DNA of 64,000 nucleotides from the NCBI GenBank assembly GCA_041675865.1, contig JBAYTA010000001.1:9203-73202 (forward strand), given 5' to 3'. How positions within the stretch are numbered: the stretch's first letter is position 1; each line of letters opens with the position of its first letter. Positions 26,717 through 35,927 of this stretch are shown here, in pieces. The DNA is from DUVT01 sp041675865. Lineage in GTDB: Bacteria > Bacillota_I > Bacilli_A > ML615J-28 > CAG-698. The translations under genes were made by a program, and so were the position numbers. The notes beneath the pieces were generated by a model that was given only the letters and a program-made list of their open reading frames with translations, ran no database searches and was not told the origin of the DNA.

Positions 26717-27836
26717 AATAGAAAGTTTATATATACATATTCCATTTTGTTCAAAAATTTGTACTTATTGTGATTTCTATAAAATGGTTGCGAAGCCATA
26801 TGTGAAAGAAAAATATGTTGAATATTTAATAAAAGAACTTGAAATGAAAAAACAATATCTAACAAGTTTAAAAACTATCTTTATAGGTGGTGGAACACCT
26901 ACTTGTTTATCTTTGGAATCAATGGAAAAGTTATTTAGTTATCTTAATCAATATATTGATAAGGATATTTTAATTGAATTTACAATTGAAGCAAATCCAA
27001 ATGATATAACCCTTGATATGGCAAAACTATTTAAAAAATACAATATAAATAGAGTTAGCCTTGGTGTACAAGGCCTAAAGGAAGAGAAATTAAAAATTTT
27101 AGGTAGAACACACAATGAAGAAGATGTAAAGAAAGCAATTAAAAATTTAATTAAAGCAAAGATTACAAATATAAATGCTGATATTATTTATGGAGTAGGT
27201 AAGGAAACATTTGCAGACATTAAATATGATTTAGAAAGATTAATTAAATTTGGAGTAAAACATATATCAGCATATTCACTTATCTTAGAAGATAAAACTG
27301 TTTTAAAAAAATTATTTGATGAAAAGAAATTTTTCTTATACGATGAAGATGAAGAAAGTAATTTATATAAACAAATAGTTAATTTCTTAAAGAAGAAAAA
27401 GTTTATTCATTATGAAATAAGTAATTTTTCAAAAAAAGATCAGCAATCAAATCATAATTTAGTATATTGGAATAATATGAATTATATAGGGGCTGGTGCG
27501 AGCGCTAGCTACTATATTGATAATATGCGATATACTAACATCCGTAATTTAGAAAAATATTATCAAGGAATAGATAACAATCAGCTAAATTATGCGGCAG
27601 TTACTGAGTTAACTAAAGAAGATATGATGAGTGAAGAAATGATCATGGGCTTAAGAAAGATTGAAGGAATAAATATTTTAGATTTTAAAGCTAAATATTT
27701 ACTTGCAATTGAAGAAGCTTTTCCAATTATTAAAAAATTTATTAGTTTAGAATTACTTGAAATTAAAAACAACTATTTATTTATTCCTGAAGAAAAACTA
27801 TATTTATCTAATGAGGTTTTAGTTAATTTCGTCTAG
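26709..27836 (+). CDS. hemW: Radical SAM protein HemW
   Basis: Heme chaperone, long annotated as oxygen-independent coproporphyrinogen oxidase. The radical SAM cluster is CSKICTYCDF (CxxxCxxC), followed by IFIGGGTPT and NRVSLGVQ. Length is about 375 from the ATG at 26709, which overlaps the lepA stop by eight bases; an ATG at 26691 lacks a ribosome binding site. No other heme gene is in the window, so whether heme is made or taken up is not known. Confidence 0.92.
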   Translation: MNKIESLYIHIPFCSKICTYCDFYKMVAKPYVKEKYVEYLIKELEMKKQYLTSLKTIFIGGGTPTCLSLESMEKLFSYLNQYIDKDILIEFTIEANPNDITLDMAKLFKKYNINRVSLGVQGLKEEKLKILGRTHNEEDVKKAIKNLIKAKITNINADIIYGVGKETFADIKYDLERLIKFGVKHISAYSLILEDKTVLKKLFDEKKFFLYDEDEESNLYKQIVNFLKKKKFIHYEISNFSKKDQQSNHNLVYWNNMNYIGAGASASYYIDNMRYTNIRNLEKYYQGIDNNQLNYAAVTELTKEDMMSEEMIMGLRKIEGINILDFKAKYLLAIEEAFPIIKKFISLELLEIKNNYLFIPEEKLYLSNEVLVNFV

Positions 27837-27848
27837 GAAAGGAATAAT

Positions 27849-28343
27849 TTGCTTAAAAATAATTTATTTAAAAACAGATTATTTGTATATTTACTAAGTT
27901 TATATTTGGTAGGTATAATATTTGGTATAATTTTTGTGAAAACAAATGATTATGTTTTTAATAATCAAACTAAAAATTATATGAAAATATTTTTATCGAA
28001 TTATTGGTATTTATTTGTAATTTGGTTATTTGGGTTTTCTTTCTTAGGCTATATAGTAACCTCAAGCATTGTATTTTTTAGAGCACTTGTTTTTGGAATA
28101 TTAGTAAAATTATTAATTGTGAGTAACTTTGGTCTATTTATAATATTATTACTTTTAGAAATATTAATATTTTTTCCTACGCTAATATTTTTAGCATATA
28201 TATCTTTAAGTTTAAGTAAGGAAAATTTTAAAATATATATTGGTGGATTTTCAAATACATTTAATCTCTCAAAATATATTAATTTAATGTTAGTTATAAC
28301 TGTTATTTGTGCTCTATACTCATTATTGATTTATATAAATTAG
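27849..28343 (+). CDS. spoIIM: SpoIIM-like membrane protein (stage II sporulation protein M family)
   Basis: 164 residues, five hydrophobic segments, in the SpoIIM/DUF95 pattern (N-terminal LYLVGIIFGIIF, then WLFGFSFLGYIVTS and FRALVFGIL). In Bacillus SpoIIM is part of the DMP complex that dissolves septal peptidoglycan during engulfment. The gene order spoIIM-xerD-deoB repeats that of B. subtilis (spoIIM, ripX, drm), which supports the call. TTG start with AAAGGAA 4 bases before. Its survival in a lineage without visible wall genes is unusual. Assigned by topology and synteny. Confidence 0.75.
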   Translation: MLKNNLFKNRLFVYLLSLYLVGIIFGIIFVKTNDYVFNNQTKNYMKIFLSNYWYLFVIWLFGFSFLGYIVTSSIVFFRALVFGILVKLLIVSNFGLFIILLLLEILIFFPTLIFLAYISLSLSKENFKIYIGGFSNTFNLSKYINLMLVITVICALYSLLIYIN

Positions 28344-28355
28344 TTGGTGGTTTAA

Positions 28356-29258
28356 ATGGATAAGTATTTAAAAGAATATATATATTACATTAAAGGTGAA
28401 TTAAATCTTGGAACCAATACTGTAGAGTCTTATACGAAAGATATTGAACAGTATATTGATTTTCTTAAAACATATAGACACAAAAACAATCCAGAGGATA
28501 TAGAAATTCCAGATATAAGAAACTATATGAGCAGTTTAAAAAGAAAGTTTTTAGCTGCTGGAACGCAAGCAAGAAAACTAACTGCGATAAAGAGTTTTCA
28601 TAGATTTTTGTTTTTAGAAAAATATACTACTAGAAATGTTTCTAAAACTATTTCTAGTCCAAAACAAGAAGACAAGCTTCCGATAGTTTTATCGATAGAA
28701 GAAGTTAAGATTTTACTTGATTCTTTAAAAAGTGATACGCCTCTTAATTTAAGAAATAAAGCTATGATTGAAGTTGCTTATGCATGTGGTTTAAGAGAAA
28801 GCGAGTTAATAGGATTAAAAATAAGTGATTTGCACTTAAACCAAGGTTTAATAAATATATATGGTAAAGGTAACAAAGAAAGAATTGTTCCAATTAATAA
28901 AAAGGCAATTGCTACAATCAATGATTATTTAGAAAATTCTAGACCTATTTTACGTTCTAATCAAAGCAAAAATATTCTCTTTTTAACAAAATCCGGAAAC
29001 GCTGTTCCAAGAACATATTTTTATAATATTGTAAGAGATGCAGCTATTAATGCTGGATTAAGAAAAAAAGTAACTCCGCATATGCTAAGACATTCATATG
29101 CTTCACATTTACTTGAAAACGGATTAGATTTACGTTTAATTCAAGAATTACTAGGGCATGAAGATATTAGTACCACTGAAATATATACTCATATAAATAA
29201 TACAAAACTAAAAGATGTTTATATGTCAGCTCATCCAAGAGCTAAGAAAGGACATTAA
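28356..29258 (+). CDS. xerD: Tyrosine recombinase XerD
   Basis: Resolves chromosome dimers at dif with XerC. An N-terminal SAM-like core-binding domain (about 1-90) precedes the catalytic domain (about 105-300) with the Arg in ACGLRESELIGL, Lys in YGKGNKER, the HxxR of PHMLRHSYASHLL, the His of LLGHEDISTTEIY and the nucleophile Tyr in IYTHIN. Length 300 is typical. The placement between spoIIM and deoB is that of xerD (ripX) in Bacillus. The ATG is 12 bases after spoIIM. Confidence 0.93.
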   Translation: MDKYLKEYIYYIKGELNLGTNTVESYTKDIEQYIDFLKTYRHKNNPEDIEIPDIRNYMSSLKRKFLAAGTQARKLTAIKSFHRFLFLEKYTTRNVSKTISSPKQEDKLPIVLSIEEVKILLDSLKSDTPLNLRNKAMIEVAYACGLRESELIGLKISDLHLNQGLINIYGKGNKERIVPINKKAIATINDYLENSRPILRSNQSKNILFLTKSGNAVPRTYFYNIVRDAAINAGLRKKVTPHMLRHSYASHLLENGLDLRLIQELLGHEDISTTEIYTHINNTKLKDVYMSAHPRAKKGH

Positions 29259-30443
29259 ATGAAAAAATTTAAACGAATATTTTTAATAGTTGCAGATTCT
29301 GTTGGTGTTGGAGCACTTCCAGATGCATCTAATTATGGTGATGAGGGTACAAACACTTTAAAACATTTATCCTATGCAAAAAAAGATTTCTCTATTCCCA
29401 ATTTAGAAAAGTTAGGAATAGGGAATATAACTGAAATTAATAACACAAAATCTGTTGATCTTCCATTAGCATCTTACGGGAAGATGGCTGAAGTTAGTGT
29501 AGGAAAAGACACTTTAACTGGACACTGGGAAATTATGGGGTTAAAAGTAGATACACCATTCCCATCATTTACAGACAATGGTTTTCCAGATGAATTAATT
29601 AAAAAATTAGAACTAGAAACTAATCATAAATTTATTGGAAATATTGCTGCTAGTGGAACTGAAATAATTAAAGACTTAGGTGAAGAACACATTAAAACTA
29701 AAGCTATTATTATATATACTTCATCTGATTCTGTCTTGCAACTTGCTGCTAATGAAGCTGTTATTCCATTAGAAGAATTATACCGAGTTTGTGAGATAGC
29801 AAGAAAAATTACTCTAGAAAATCCTGCTTGGCAAGTAGGAAGAATTATCGCAAGACCTTTTATTGGTGACAATAAAGACAATTTCACAAGAACTCCTAAT
29901 CGTCATGATTATTCAGTTCAACCATTCTCTAAAACCGCTTTAAATCATTTACAAGATAATGGTTATGATGTTATTTCTGTAGGTAAGATTTTTGATATAT
30001 TTGATGGTCAAGGAATTGACGAAGCAAATAAAATAAAAAGCAATCAAGAAGGAATGGATATAACAATCTCTCTTACAAAACGCGATTTTACTGGTTTGTG
30101 TTTTGTGAACTTAGTAGACTTTGATGCCCTATATGGGCACAGACGCAACCCACTTGGCTATGCAGAGTCAGTAGAAGAGTTTGATAGAAATGTTGGAATA
30201 TTATTAAACAATTTAAACGACGATGATTTATTAATCATTACTGCTGATCATGGTAATGATCCAACTCATTCAGGAACCGATCATACAAGAGAATACGTAC
30301 CTTTATTAGTTTATAATAAGAATTTACAAGGTCAATATTTACGGATTAGAAACACATTTGCAGATATAGCTGCAACAATTTGTGATAATTTTAATGTACA
30401 AACAACAACAATTGGTACTAGTTTTCTTAAAAGCCTAAAGTAA
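29259..30443 (+). CDS. deoB: Phosphopentomutase
   Basis: Interconverts ribose or deoxyribose 1- and 5-phosphate in nucleoside salvage. Alkaline-phosphatase fold: N-terminal metal site FLIVADSVGVGALPDA, catalytic Thr in GKDTLTGHWEIMG, cap domain, and C-terminal metal sites VDFDALYGHRR and ITADHGNDPTHSGTDHTRE. Length 394 is normal. Starts one base after the xerD stop. The usual downstream punA (purine nucleoside phosphorylase) is replaced here by a lipase-like gene. Confidence 0.96.
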   Translation: MKKFKRIFLIVADSVGVGALPDASNYGDEGTNTLKHLSYAKKDFSIPNLEKLGIGNITEINNTKSVDLPLASYGKMAEVSVGKDTLTGHWEIMGLKVDTPFPSFTDNGFPDELIKKLELETNHKFIGNIAASGTEIIKDLGEEHIKTKAIIIYTSSDSVLQLAANEAVIPLEELYRVCEIARKITLENPAWQVGRIIARPFIGDNKDNFTRTPNRHDYSVQPFSKTALNHLQDNGYDVISVGKIFDIFDGQGIDEANKIKSNQEGMDITISLTKRDFTGLCFVNLVDFDALYGHRRNPLGYAESVEEFDRNVGILLNNLNDDDLLIITADHGNDPTHSGTDHTREYVPLLVYNKNLQGQYLRIRNTFADIAATICDNFNVQTTTIGTSFLKSLK

Positions 30444-30456
30444 GGAGGAGATTACT

Positions 30457-31395
30457 GTGTTGATAGAAGAAAAACTTTTGACACTTGGTAGAGAAGGGAA
30501 GGTTAAACTATACATTACTAAACCTAATAATATTAAAGAAGCAAAAGGTGTAGTAATGCTTAACCATGGTATGGGGGAACATATTGAAAGATACCATGAA
30601 TTTGCATCTAGACTTGCTCAGGCTGGTTATATTGTCTATGGACACAATCATCGAGGTCATAAAGATTCAATTTCTAATTATGACGACTATGGGTACATTA
30701 ATTGTGAACATAGTTTCGATATTTTAGTTGATGATAATGCTAGAATACTAGAATTAATTAAAAAAGAGTATCCAAATTCGCCTATATTTCTATTTGGACA
30801 CAGTATGGGTTCATTTGTAGTACAAAGATTTGCTCAACTACATGGGAAGAAAATAAACGGTATTATCCTGATGGGATCTGCAAAATTAAACAGAATTGTT
30901 TTAGATAGTGGAGTGCTTTTCGCAAAACTTAATTGTCGTTTTAAAGGCAAAAAACATCGAAGTAAAACATTACATAAACTGATGTTTGGAGGTTTTAATA
31001 AACATTTTAAACCAAATAGAACTGAACTGGATTGGTTAAATCGCGATGAAATTGAAGTCGATAAATATATTGCTGATCCTTATTGTGGTGGTGTATTTAG
31101 TGCATCATTTTATAGAGATTTCTTTAGAGGTCTAAGAAATATAAATCAAAATTATGAATTAGTTCCTAAAGATTTACCAATTTTAATTATTAGTGGGGAA
31201 ATGGACCCTGTTGGTGGTCCTAAAGTACTTGTAAATAATTTATATAAAACATATCAAAGGAATAATATTAAAGATTTAGAATTAATTATTTATCCAGAAG
31301 CTAGACATGAGTTACTACTTGAATTAAATAAAGACGAAGTAATGAATGATGTAATAAAATGGATAAATCATTATTCGAATTTGTGTAATATATAA
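30457..31395 (+). CDS. Alpha/beta hydrolase, monoglyceride lipase type
   Basis: Serine hydrolase of the serine aminopeptidase S33/Hydrolase_4 family. The start-block HGMGEHIERYHEFA (oxyanion loop) and the nucleophile elbow FGHSMGSF are typical for monoacylglycerol lipase or lysophospholipase. Asp in ISGEMDPVGG and His in PEARHELLLE complete the triad. Length 312. GTG start after AAGGAGGAG. It follows deoB by 13 bases and ends at a terminator, so it is the last gene of the spoIIM-xerD-deoB operon. Substrate is inferred from family only. Confidence 0.88.
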   Translation: MLIEEKLLTLGREGKVKLYITKPNNIKEAKGVVMLNHGMGEHIERYHEFASRLAQAGYIVYGHNHRGHKDSISNYDDYGYINCEHSFDILVDDNARILELIKKEYPNSPIFLFGHSMGSFVVQRFAQLHGKKINGIILMGSAKLNRIVLDSGVLFAKLNCRFKGKKHRSKTLHKLMFGGFNKHFKPNRTELDWLNRDEIEVDKYIADPYCGGVFSASFYRDFFRGLRNINQNYELVPKDLPILIISGEMDPVGGPKVLVNNLYKTYQRNNIKDLELIIYPEARHELLLELNKDEVMNDVIKWINHYSNLCNI

Positions 31396-31400
31396 AATTT

Positions 31401-31432
31401 AAAAATCTTCTATTAATTTAGAAGATTTTTTT
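31401..31432 (+). terminator. Terminator after the lipase-like gene
   Basis: AAAAATCTTCTA pairs with TAGAAGATTTTT, followed by T. The 230 bases after it up to 31663 hold direct repeats of ATGATTATTTAAAAA and a TTGATT-16-TATAAT promoter (31611-31638), but no gene. Confidence 0.85.
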
Positions 31433-31663
31433 ATGCAACCGGGTTAGTATTGATTGTGGTTGATCTTATTCAGTCAATAAAAAATAAAATACGGAAATAA
31501 ATGAACTAAATTATGAACTTATAATAAAAACACGAAATAAAGTTGAAAGTATTAAACTTATTGAAAATGAATAATGATTATTTAAAAATGTATGATTATT
31601 TAAAAAATATTTGATTAGTATTTATAATATGATATAATTGGTTAGAGCAAAGAGGAGGAAACT

Positions 31664-33808
31664 ATGAAGAAAATATTTAAATTTTTATTATTGTTTTTTA
31701 TTGCTTATACAATAACTACATTTAGTTTAAAAGTACAAGCAGCTGATGGCCCAATTATGGTCATTGTAAATCCAGGAGAAGACTCATCAACAATGATGAA
31801 TATAAGCTATCATACTAGTTTAGAGAACACTGTTATCCAATATTATGAAGCGCCTTCAGGATCAGCACAAATGATTATGCCAGAATGTAGAGCTACTCCA
31901 TTTACTGAAAACAATAATTATCAATGTTTCGCAACATTGACAAACTTAAAACCTGATACAACATACAATTATTATATATTAGGTTATTCAAGCTATGTAG
32001 AAAGATCATTTAAAACTGCTGGAGCTGATGAATTTTCATTTGTTCATGTAACAGATATTCATTCTTATAGAAGTGGTGCTAGTAATACTAGAGTAGCTAC
32101 TGCAAATAAAGTTTTAAATACAATTAACCAAATTAAAGATTTTGATTTTACTCTAATGTCTGGAGATGTTACCGCATATGGTACTGTTTATGAACAATGG
32201 GAAACATTATATGGAATGGATGTTTTAAAATCAAAAATGACTGCAATTACCCCTGGTAATCATGATTATTACAATACAAGTGCTGCAGTTGTTAGTATAG
32301 ACTATTTTAATTCAGTTCTAAATAATCCAAAAAATGGAGCAGATGGCGTCCTTAATTCCACATATTACTTTAAATATGGGAATACATTATTTATTTCCTT
32401 AAACTCTGAAGAAGCTGCAAACAATTCTACATTAAGAGCAAATCAAATAAAATGGTTAAATGAAGTTACCGCAAATAATCCTTCAGATTTTATTGTTGTT
32501 TTTACTCATAGACCGTTTTATACTGGTGACAATTTGAATGCTGGCCAAGCAAGCGATATGAGAACATATTTCCAAGAAATATTTGATAAGACTGGTGTTG
32601 ATTTAGTTTTAGGTGGACATAATCATGTTTATGCTAGAACAAATCATGTCTATCAAAATAATAAAGTTCTAGAAACAAACCCTAAATATCCGTATTTAGG
32701 AACGGTTTATTTAACTGGAATTCAAATTGGAGATCGTTATAAAACAGAACCAGGTACTAAACCTAGTATAGTTGAAGTGGCACATGTTGGTGCAGGTCAA
32801 GATGGTGGAAGTTTAATTACAGTTAATCAAGATAAAATTACTATCGAATTTATTAAACATGATGGAACAAGATTGTATCCATATGAAATTTTAAACAAAT
32901 CTAAAGTAATAAATAAACAAAGTATTGAATCAAGCGTTGAAGTATCTAAAACTAATGATACTATCAATATTGATTATTCACAAAATACTTTAGTTGGTAG
33001 TGTTAAAAAAGTAAATGTTTATGATGAAAATAAAACTCTTTTAAAAACATTCTTGAACCCAACAAATCATTTAGAAATCGAAAATGGTCCAAAGGTGGGA
33101 AGATATAATCTTGAAGTAGAAATGTTTTTAAGAAATGGTGAAGTAATTAATAAAAATGTAGTAGCGATAGATAGTAGATATGACTTCGGGACAGTATTTG
33201 ATTTTGAAACTGTAGAAGAAGAACTTTATACAAATTTAACTTGGAAAGCTGATGTGTTAAAAGATAAATTTGTTAGATATGAAATATATGCAAACGGCTC
33301 AAAATTAAAGGAAGTATCCAAAGATGCTACATCGACAGTTTTGGATAAAATAAGCCCTTATAAAGAAAATGATATCTCATTCAGAGTTATTGGTGATAAC
33401 AATTCTATACTTTATCAATATGATTTTGTTTATGGTGAAAATGCTAATGATATCCATGTAGTCTTCAATATAGAAAAACTAAGATTAAAAGAAGGCGATG
33501 AAAAGGATTTAGAAATTACTGTTTTCCCAGAACAAGATGTAAAATTAGAATTTGTTTCTAGTGATCCAAATGTTGCAACTGTTGATGAAAATGGTAAAGT
33601 TACTGCTATTGGTGAAGGTACATGTACAATAAGTTTAAATGTTGCTAAACGTTGGGATGTAAAATCAGAAATAGAAATTACCGTAGAAGCTTCTCCAGTT
33701 AAAGATCCGACTCCTCCAACTAAAAAAGGATGTTTCCAAGGTGGAAGTATATTTGTAGGATTTGCAGTTATAGGATTAGTAGTTATTTTAAGAAGAAAAA
33801 GATTTTAG
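31664..33808 (+). CDS. Secreted purple-acid-phosphatase-like metallophosphoesterase with Big_2 domain and C-terminal anchor
   Basis: Residues 1-26 are a signal peptide ending VQAADG. A fibronectin-like N-terminal domain (about 30-125) precedes the metallophosphoesterase core with VTDIHSY, SGDVTAYG, PGNHDYY, VFTHRPFY and GGHNHVYART, the metal ligands of purple acid phosphatases. Domains of beta type follow; a Big_2 Ig-like domain (about 600-680) shows VSSDPNVATVDENGKVTAIGEG. The tail is a proline/lysine spacer, KKGCFQGGS, one hydrophobic helix and RRKRF, like a C-terminal sorting signal. So the enzyme is exported and anchored. Strong GGAGGAAA before ATG. Probably extracellular phosphate scavenging; substrate unknown. 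Confidence 0.88.
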   Translation: MKKIFKFLLLFFIAYTITTFSLKVQAADGPIMVIVNPGEDSSTMMNISYHTSLENTVIQYYEAPSGSAQMIMPECRATPFTENNNYQCFATLTNLKPDTTYNYYILGYSSYVERSFKTAGADEFSFVHVTDIHSYRSGASNTRVATANKVLNTINQIKDFDFTLMSGDVTAYGTVYEQWETLYGMDVLKSKMTAITPGNHDYYNTSAAVVSIDYFNSVLNNPKNGADGVLNSTYYFKYGNTLFISLNSEEAANNSTLRANQIKWLNEVTANNPSDFIVVFTHRPFYTGDNLNAGQASDMRTYFQEIFDKTGVDLVLGGHNHVYARTNHVYQNNKVLETNPKYPYLGTVYLTGIQIGDRYKTEPGTKPSIVEVAHVGAGQDGGSLITVNQDKITIEFIKHDGTRLYPYEILNKSKVINKQSIESSVEVSKTNDTINIDYSQNTLVGSVKKVNVYDENKTLLKTFLNPTNHLEIENGPKVGRYNLEVEMFLRNGEVINKNVVAIDSRYDFGTVFDFETVEEELYTNLTWKADVLKDKFVRYEIYANGSKLKEVSKDATSTVLDKISPYKENDISFRVIGDNNSILYQYDFVYGENANDIHVVFNIEKLRLKEGDEKDLEITVFPEQDVKLEFVSSDPNVATVDENGKVTAIGEGTCTISLNVAKRWDVKSEIEITVEASPVKDPTPPTKKGCFQGGSIFVGFAVIGLVVILRRKRF

Positions 33809-33811
33809 ATT

Positions 33812-33837
33812 AAAACGAGATTAAACTCTCGTTTTTT
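33812..33837 (+). terminator. Terminator of the phosphatase gene
   Basis: AAAACGAGA pairs with TCTCGTTTT, followed by further T. Confidence 0.85.
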
Positions 33838-33976
33838 ACTATTTTAAGCGGTTTTTTATCAAAAAAAGGCGTTTTACAGCGATTTATCTTTTTTTAGCTT
33901 GATATTTATCAATAGTTTTATTTTAGATGGTTTATAGGAGATGTACTGTACCATCTTAAAGTGGTCTTAGTAATAA

Positions 33977-34005
33977 TTGACTTTAGAGTTAATTTCTTGT
34001 ATAAT
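33977..34005 (+). promoter_or_regulatory. Promoter of the CueP-like gene
   Basis: TTGACT (33977-33982), exactly 17 nt, TATAAT (34000-34005). No copper-type operator (TACAnnTGTA) was found around it. Confidence 0.75.
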
Positions 34006-34041
34006 AACAAAGTCGATTAATAATGAAAGGACTTTAGCAAA

Positions 34042-34623
34042 TTGAAAAAATATTATAAAACTAGAAAAAGATTTTTTATCGTAGTAATTTGCTTTATTAC
34101 TTTAATATCAGGATATAGTATATTAAAAGGTATAATAAATAAAAATACCAATTCAGATCAATTAGCTGAATTTGGTTTTAATAATATAACAATAGAAGAA
34201 CTAGTTCAAGGACTTGATTCTAATGATATAAATAAACCAAATTTAAGTGCATCAATTACAGGGACTCATTTACTTCTGGCAAATGCAGATAAATCTGTTA
34301 AGATCCCTTTAAGTAATGATAAATTCTATGTGTCATTTGCACCCTATATAAATAATACCCATACTTGTAGTAATCATAATTTAATTACTTGCACAAGTGA
34401 GCTTAAAAATGAATCTTTCCATGTTCTTATATTAGATGAAACTGGTAAGGCTATTATAGATAAATATGTGCAAAGTATGGATAATGGTTTTATAGGCATG
34501 TGGATGCCAAAAAACATAACAGGCAAATTAATTGTCTCTTATAATGGATTAAAAGCAAGTACAAATATCACTACATTTAATGATAGTAATACTTGCATCA
34601 CTACACCATTAAAATTAAATTAA
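34042..34623 (+). CDS. cueP: CueP-family copper-binding extracytoplasmic protein
   Basis: 193 residues. An N-terminal membrane anchor (10-30) precedes a domain with the blocks THTCSNHNLITCTSEL, DNGFIGMWMPKNITGKL and SNTCITTPLKL, the pattern of CueP, the copper-storing periplasmic protein of Salmonella. The three conserved Cys (109, 117, 185) are all present. TTG start with GAAAGGA nine bases upstream. It is a single-gene unit with its own promoter and terminator and no neighbouring copper exporter. In a monoderm it would sit on the outer face of the membrane. The family match rests on motif pattern from memory; copper binding here is inference. Confidence 0.8.
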   Translation: MKKYYKTRKRFFIVVICFITLISGYSILKGIINKNTNSDQLAEFGFNNITIEELVQGLDSNDINKPNLSASITGTHLLLANADKSVKIPLSNDKFYVSFAPYINNTHTCSNHNLITCTSELKNESFHVLILDETGKAIIDKYVQSMDNGFIGMWMPKNITGKLIVSYNGLKASTNITTFNDSNTCITTPLKLN

Positions 34624-34631
34624 ATATAAAT

Positions 34632-34668
34632 ATACAGCCCTTATATTCTAAGAATAGGGGCTGTATTT
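34632..34668 (+). terminator. Terminator of the CueP-like gene
   Basis: ATACAGCCC pairs with GGGCTGTAT, with a second stretch of pairing (TTAT / ATA) in the loop, and T tail. Confidence 0.8.
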
Positions 34669-34832
34669 CATCTCTACTGGCTTTATTTAGGATAATATAA
34701 TGTTTACTCTAACTACTAACTGAATCGATTAGGGATTAAATATGAAATGAATGCTTGTTTTTGATTTAAGAAATTTGTATAACAACAAATATAGTCAAAA
34801 AATGCAAATGAATACGTTTATTTGAAGATAAT

Positions 34833-34913
34833 TGTCGAAAGTAAATATGAAATATATGTCGAAATATTAGGTGAATATCAATTTTTAGAACATAAATTAT
34901 ATAAAATTCGACA
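34833..34913. promoter_or_regulatory. Cluster of three Spo0A boxes
   Basis: Perfect cores TGTCGAA at 34833-34839 and 34857-34863 and the inverted core TTCGACA at 34907-34913, within 81 bp of non-coding DNA. The target transcript is not evident. Confidence 0.65.
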
Positions 34914-35195
34914 TTCATCACTTTATAAACTGCGCTTTGGATCTTTGTTTTAGCAATAATCATTATTATAAGGTTGGTCTAGTGTAATTTAAAATATCAA
35001 GGACTAAATTTCGCGTACAATCATTTTAAATATGTATTTCTATTAACTAATCATTTAATATTAAAATTGATTATAGAGGAAATTTAAGGGCTTTAGTTAA
35101 TTTACTCTTTTAATGTTAGAATATATATCATTTATTAGATGAATCCACAAATCACTATTATGCATGGCCCAATAAAAAAATAGATCGTATAAAAA

Positions 35196-35221
35196 AATAA
35201 GCTTCTGTGAGAGGCTTATTT
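35196..35221. terminator. Orphan hairpin / terminator in the island
   Basis: AATAAGCTTCT pairs with AGAGGCTTATT (11 bp with one G-U on the plus strand); on the minus strand a T7 run follows. It suggests that some transcript ends here, but no gene for it is visible. Confidence 0.5.
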
Positions 35222-35633
35222 AAATTTGAGAGGGTATAAATTAATAGATACTAGAAGCTAATATGAGGATTTTAATTTAATATATAATATAATTGCTTTA
35301 TACTCATTGTTATCAACAGTTATACAGTTTTACACATTGTTTTGATATATTAGCCATAGTGCTATATATATTTAACTTAACATAATATACATTATAGGAA
35401 GTTGTTTTACTATTGAATTATTCATTTAATTTAACGGTTTAACCAATACTTTTATGGTTCTATTCTTTTTCCAAGACATCTTGTAATAACCTTATGATGA
35501 CTTATTAAGCATATAATAGATAATCTTCTCTCATGAGCAGTTATTGTTCAGCTTTTATAAGTTTAAATTATAAAACAAAATTATATATCTGAAGTATATT
35601 TTTATATTAATGTACTTTCATAATAACTTATGC

Positions 35634-35688
35634 ATGTATACCCACAACTAATAATATAAATGTCTCTTGGAGCGGATACATACCAGAT
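35634..35688. repeat. Dispersed hairpin motif, copy 4
   Basis: ATGTATACCC pairs with GGATACAT around a loop that contains ATAAATGTCTC, the shared core of the motif. Confidence 0.5.
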
Positions 35689-35831
35689 TTATATGGCTAA
35701 GAAAATTGTAGAATAATGTAATATAATCCTGATATATGATAACATAAAATGCTTTAATTTGAAACAACATTTTTATAAAATTTAATTCGCAAATCTAAGT
35801 TCAAATTTATTATTAAATTATTAATATAAAT

Positions 35832-35858
35832 AGTGCCTTTAGTATAAACTAAGGCACT
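35832..35858. terminator. Hairpin downstream of the ABC exporter operon
   Basis: AGTGCCTT with inner TAG pairs with CTA-AAGGCACT; A/T flanks are modest in both directions. Possible terminator. Confidence 0.5.
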
Positions 35859-35876
35859 CTAATAAAGTATTATTGG

Positions 35877-35927
35877 TAAATACCCATCCTATTAAAGATA
35901 ATTGTCTCCTAGGAAGGGTATTTTTTT
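35877..35927. repeat. Dispersed hairpin motif, copy 2 (with T run)
   Basis: AAATACCC-A-TCCTA pairs with TAGGA-A-GGGTATTT; the loop holds AAAGATAATTGTCTCC, the shared core. A T7 run follows on the plus strand, so it can act as a terminator for plus-strand transcripts, of which no gene is known here. Confidence 0.55.

Larger units (their letters stand above)
34669..35831. other. Gene-free AT-rich island
   Basis: About 1.2 kb between the CueP-like gene and the ABC exporter in which no convincing gene is seen on either strand. It holds three perfect Spo0A boxes (34833-34913), a hairpin at 35196-35221, one copy of the dispersed hairpin motif (35636-35688) and short stop-ridden open stretches. It may be a decayed gene region, a regulatory RNA locus, or both. 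Confidence 0.6.

Noticed and set aside
31570..31620. Short direct repeats of ATGATTATTTAAAAA as a CRISPR-like or iteron array
   Set aside because: Only two units, no regular spacers.
33935..33956. Hairpin GATGGT / ACCATC with TGTACTGTA as a copper operator before cueP
   Set aside because: Does not fit TACAnnTGTA and lies away from the promoter.
34766..34963. Open frame of 65 codons on the minus strand in the gene-free island
   Set aside because: No ribosome binding site, odd composition (rich in Ile, His, Phe) and it spans the Spo0A boxes; looks like chance.
35124..35200. Open stretch reading HLLDESTNHYYAWPNKK before the hairpin at 35196
   Set aside because: No start codon and a stop just upstream; could be the remnant of a gene end but too short to support.
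35310..35335. DnaA-box-like TTATCAACA and neighbouring TTATACAG, TTTACACATTG
   Set aside because: Only one mismatch from TTATCCACA in one copy and worse in the others; no dnaA or dnaN nearby, so not called as an origin.
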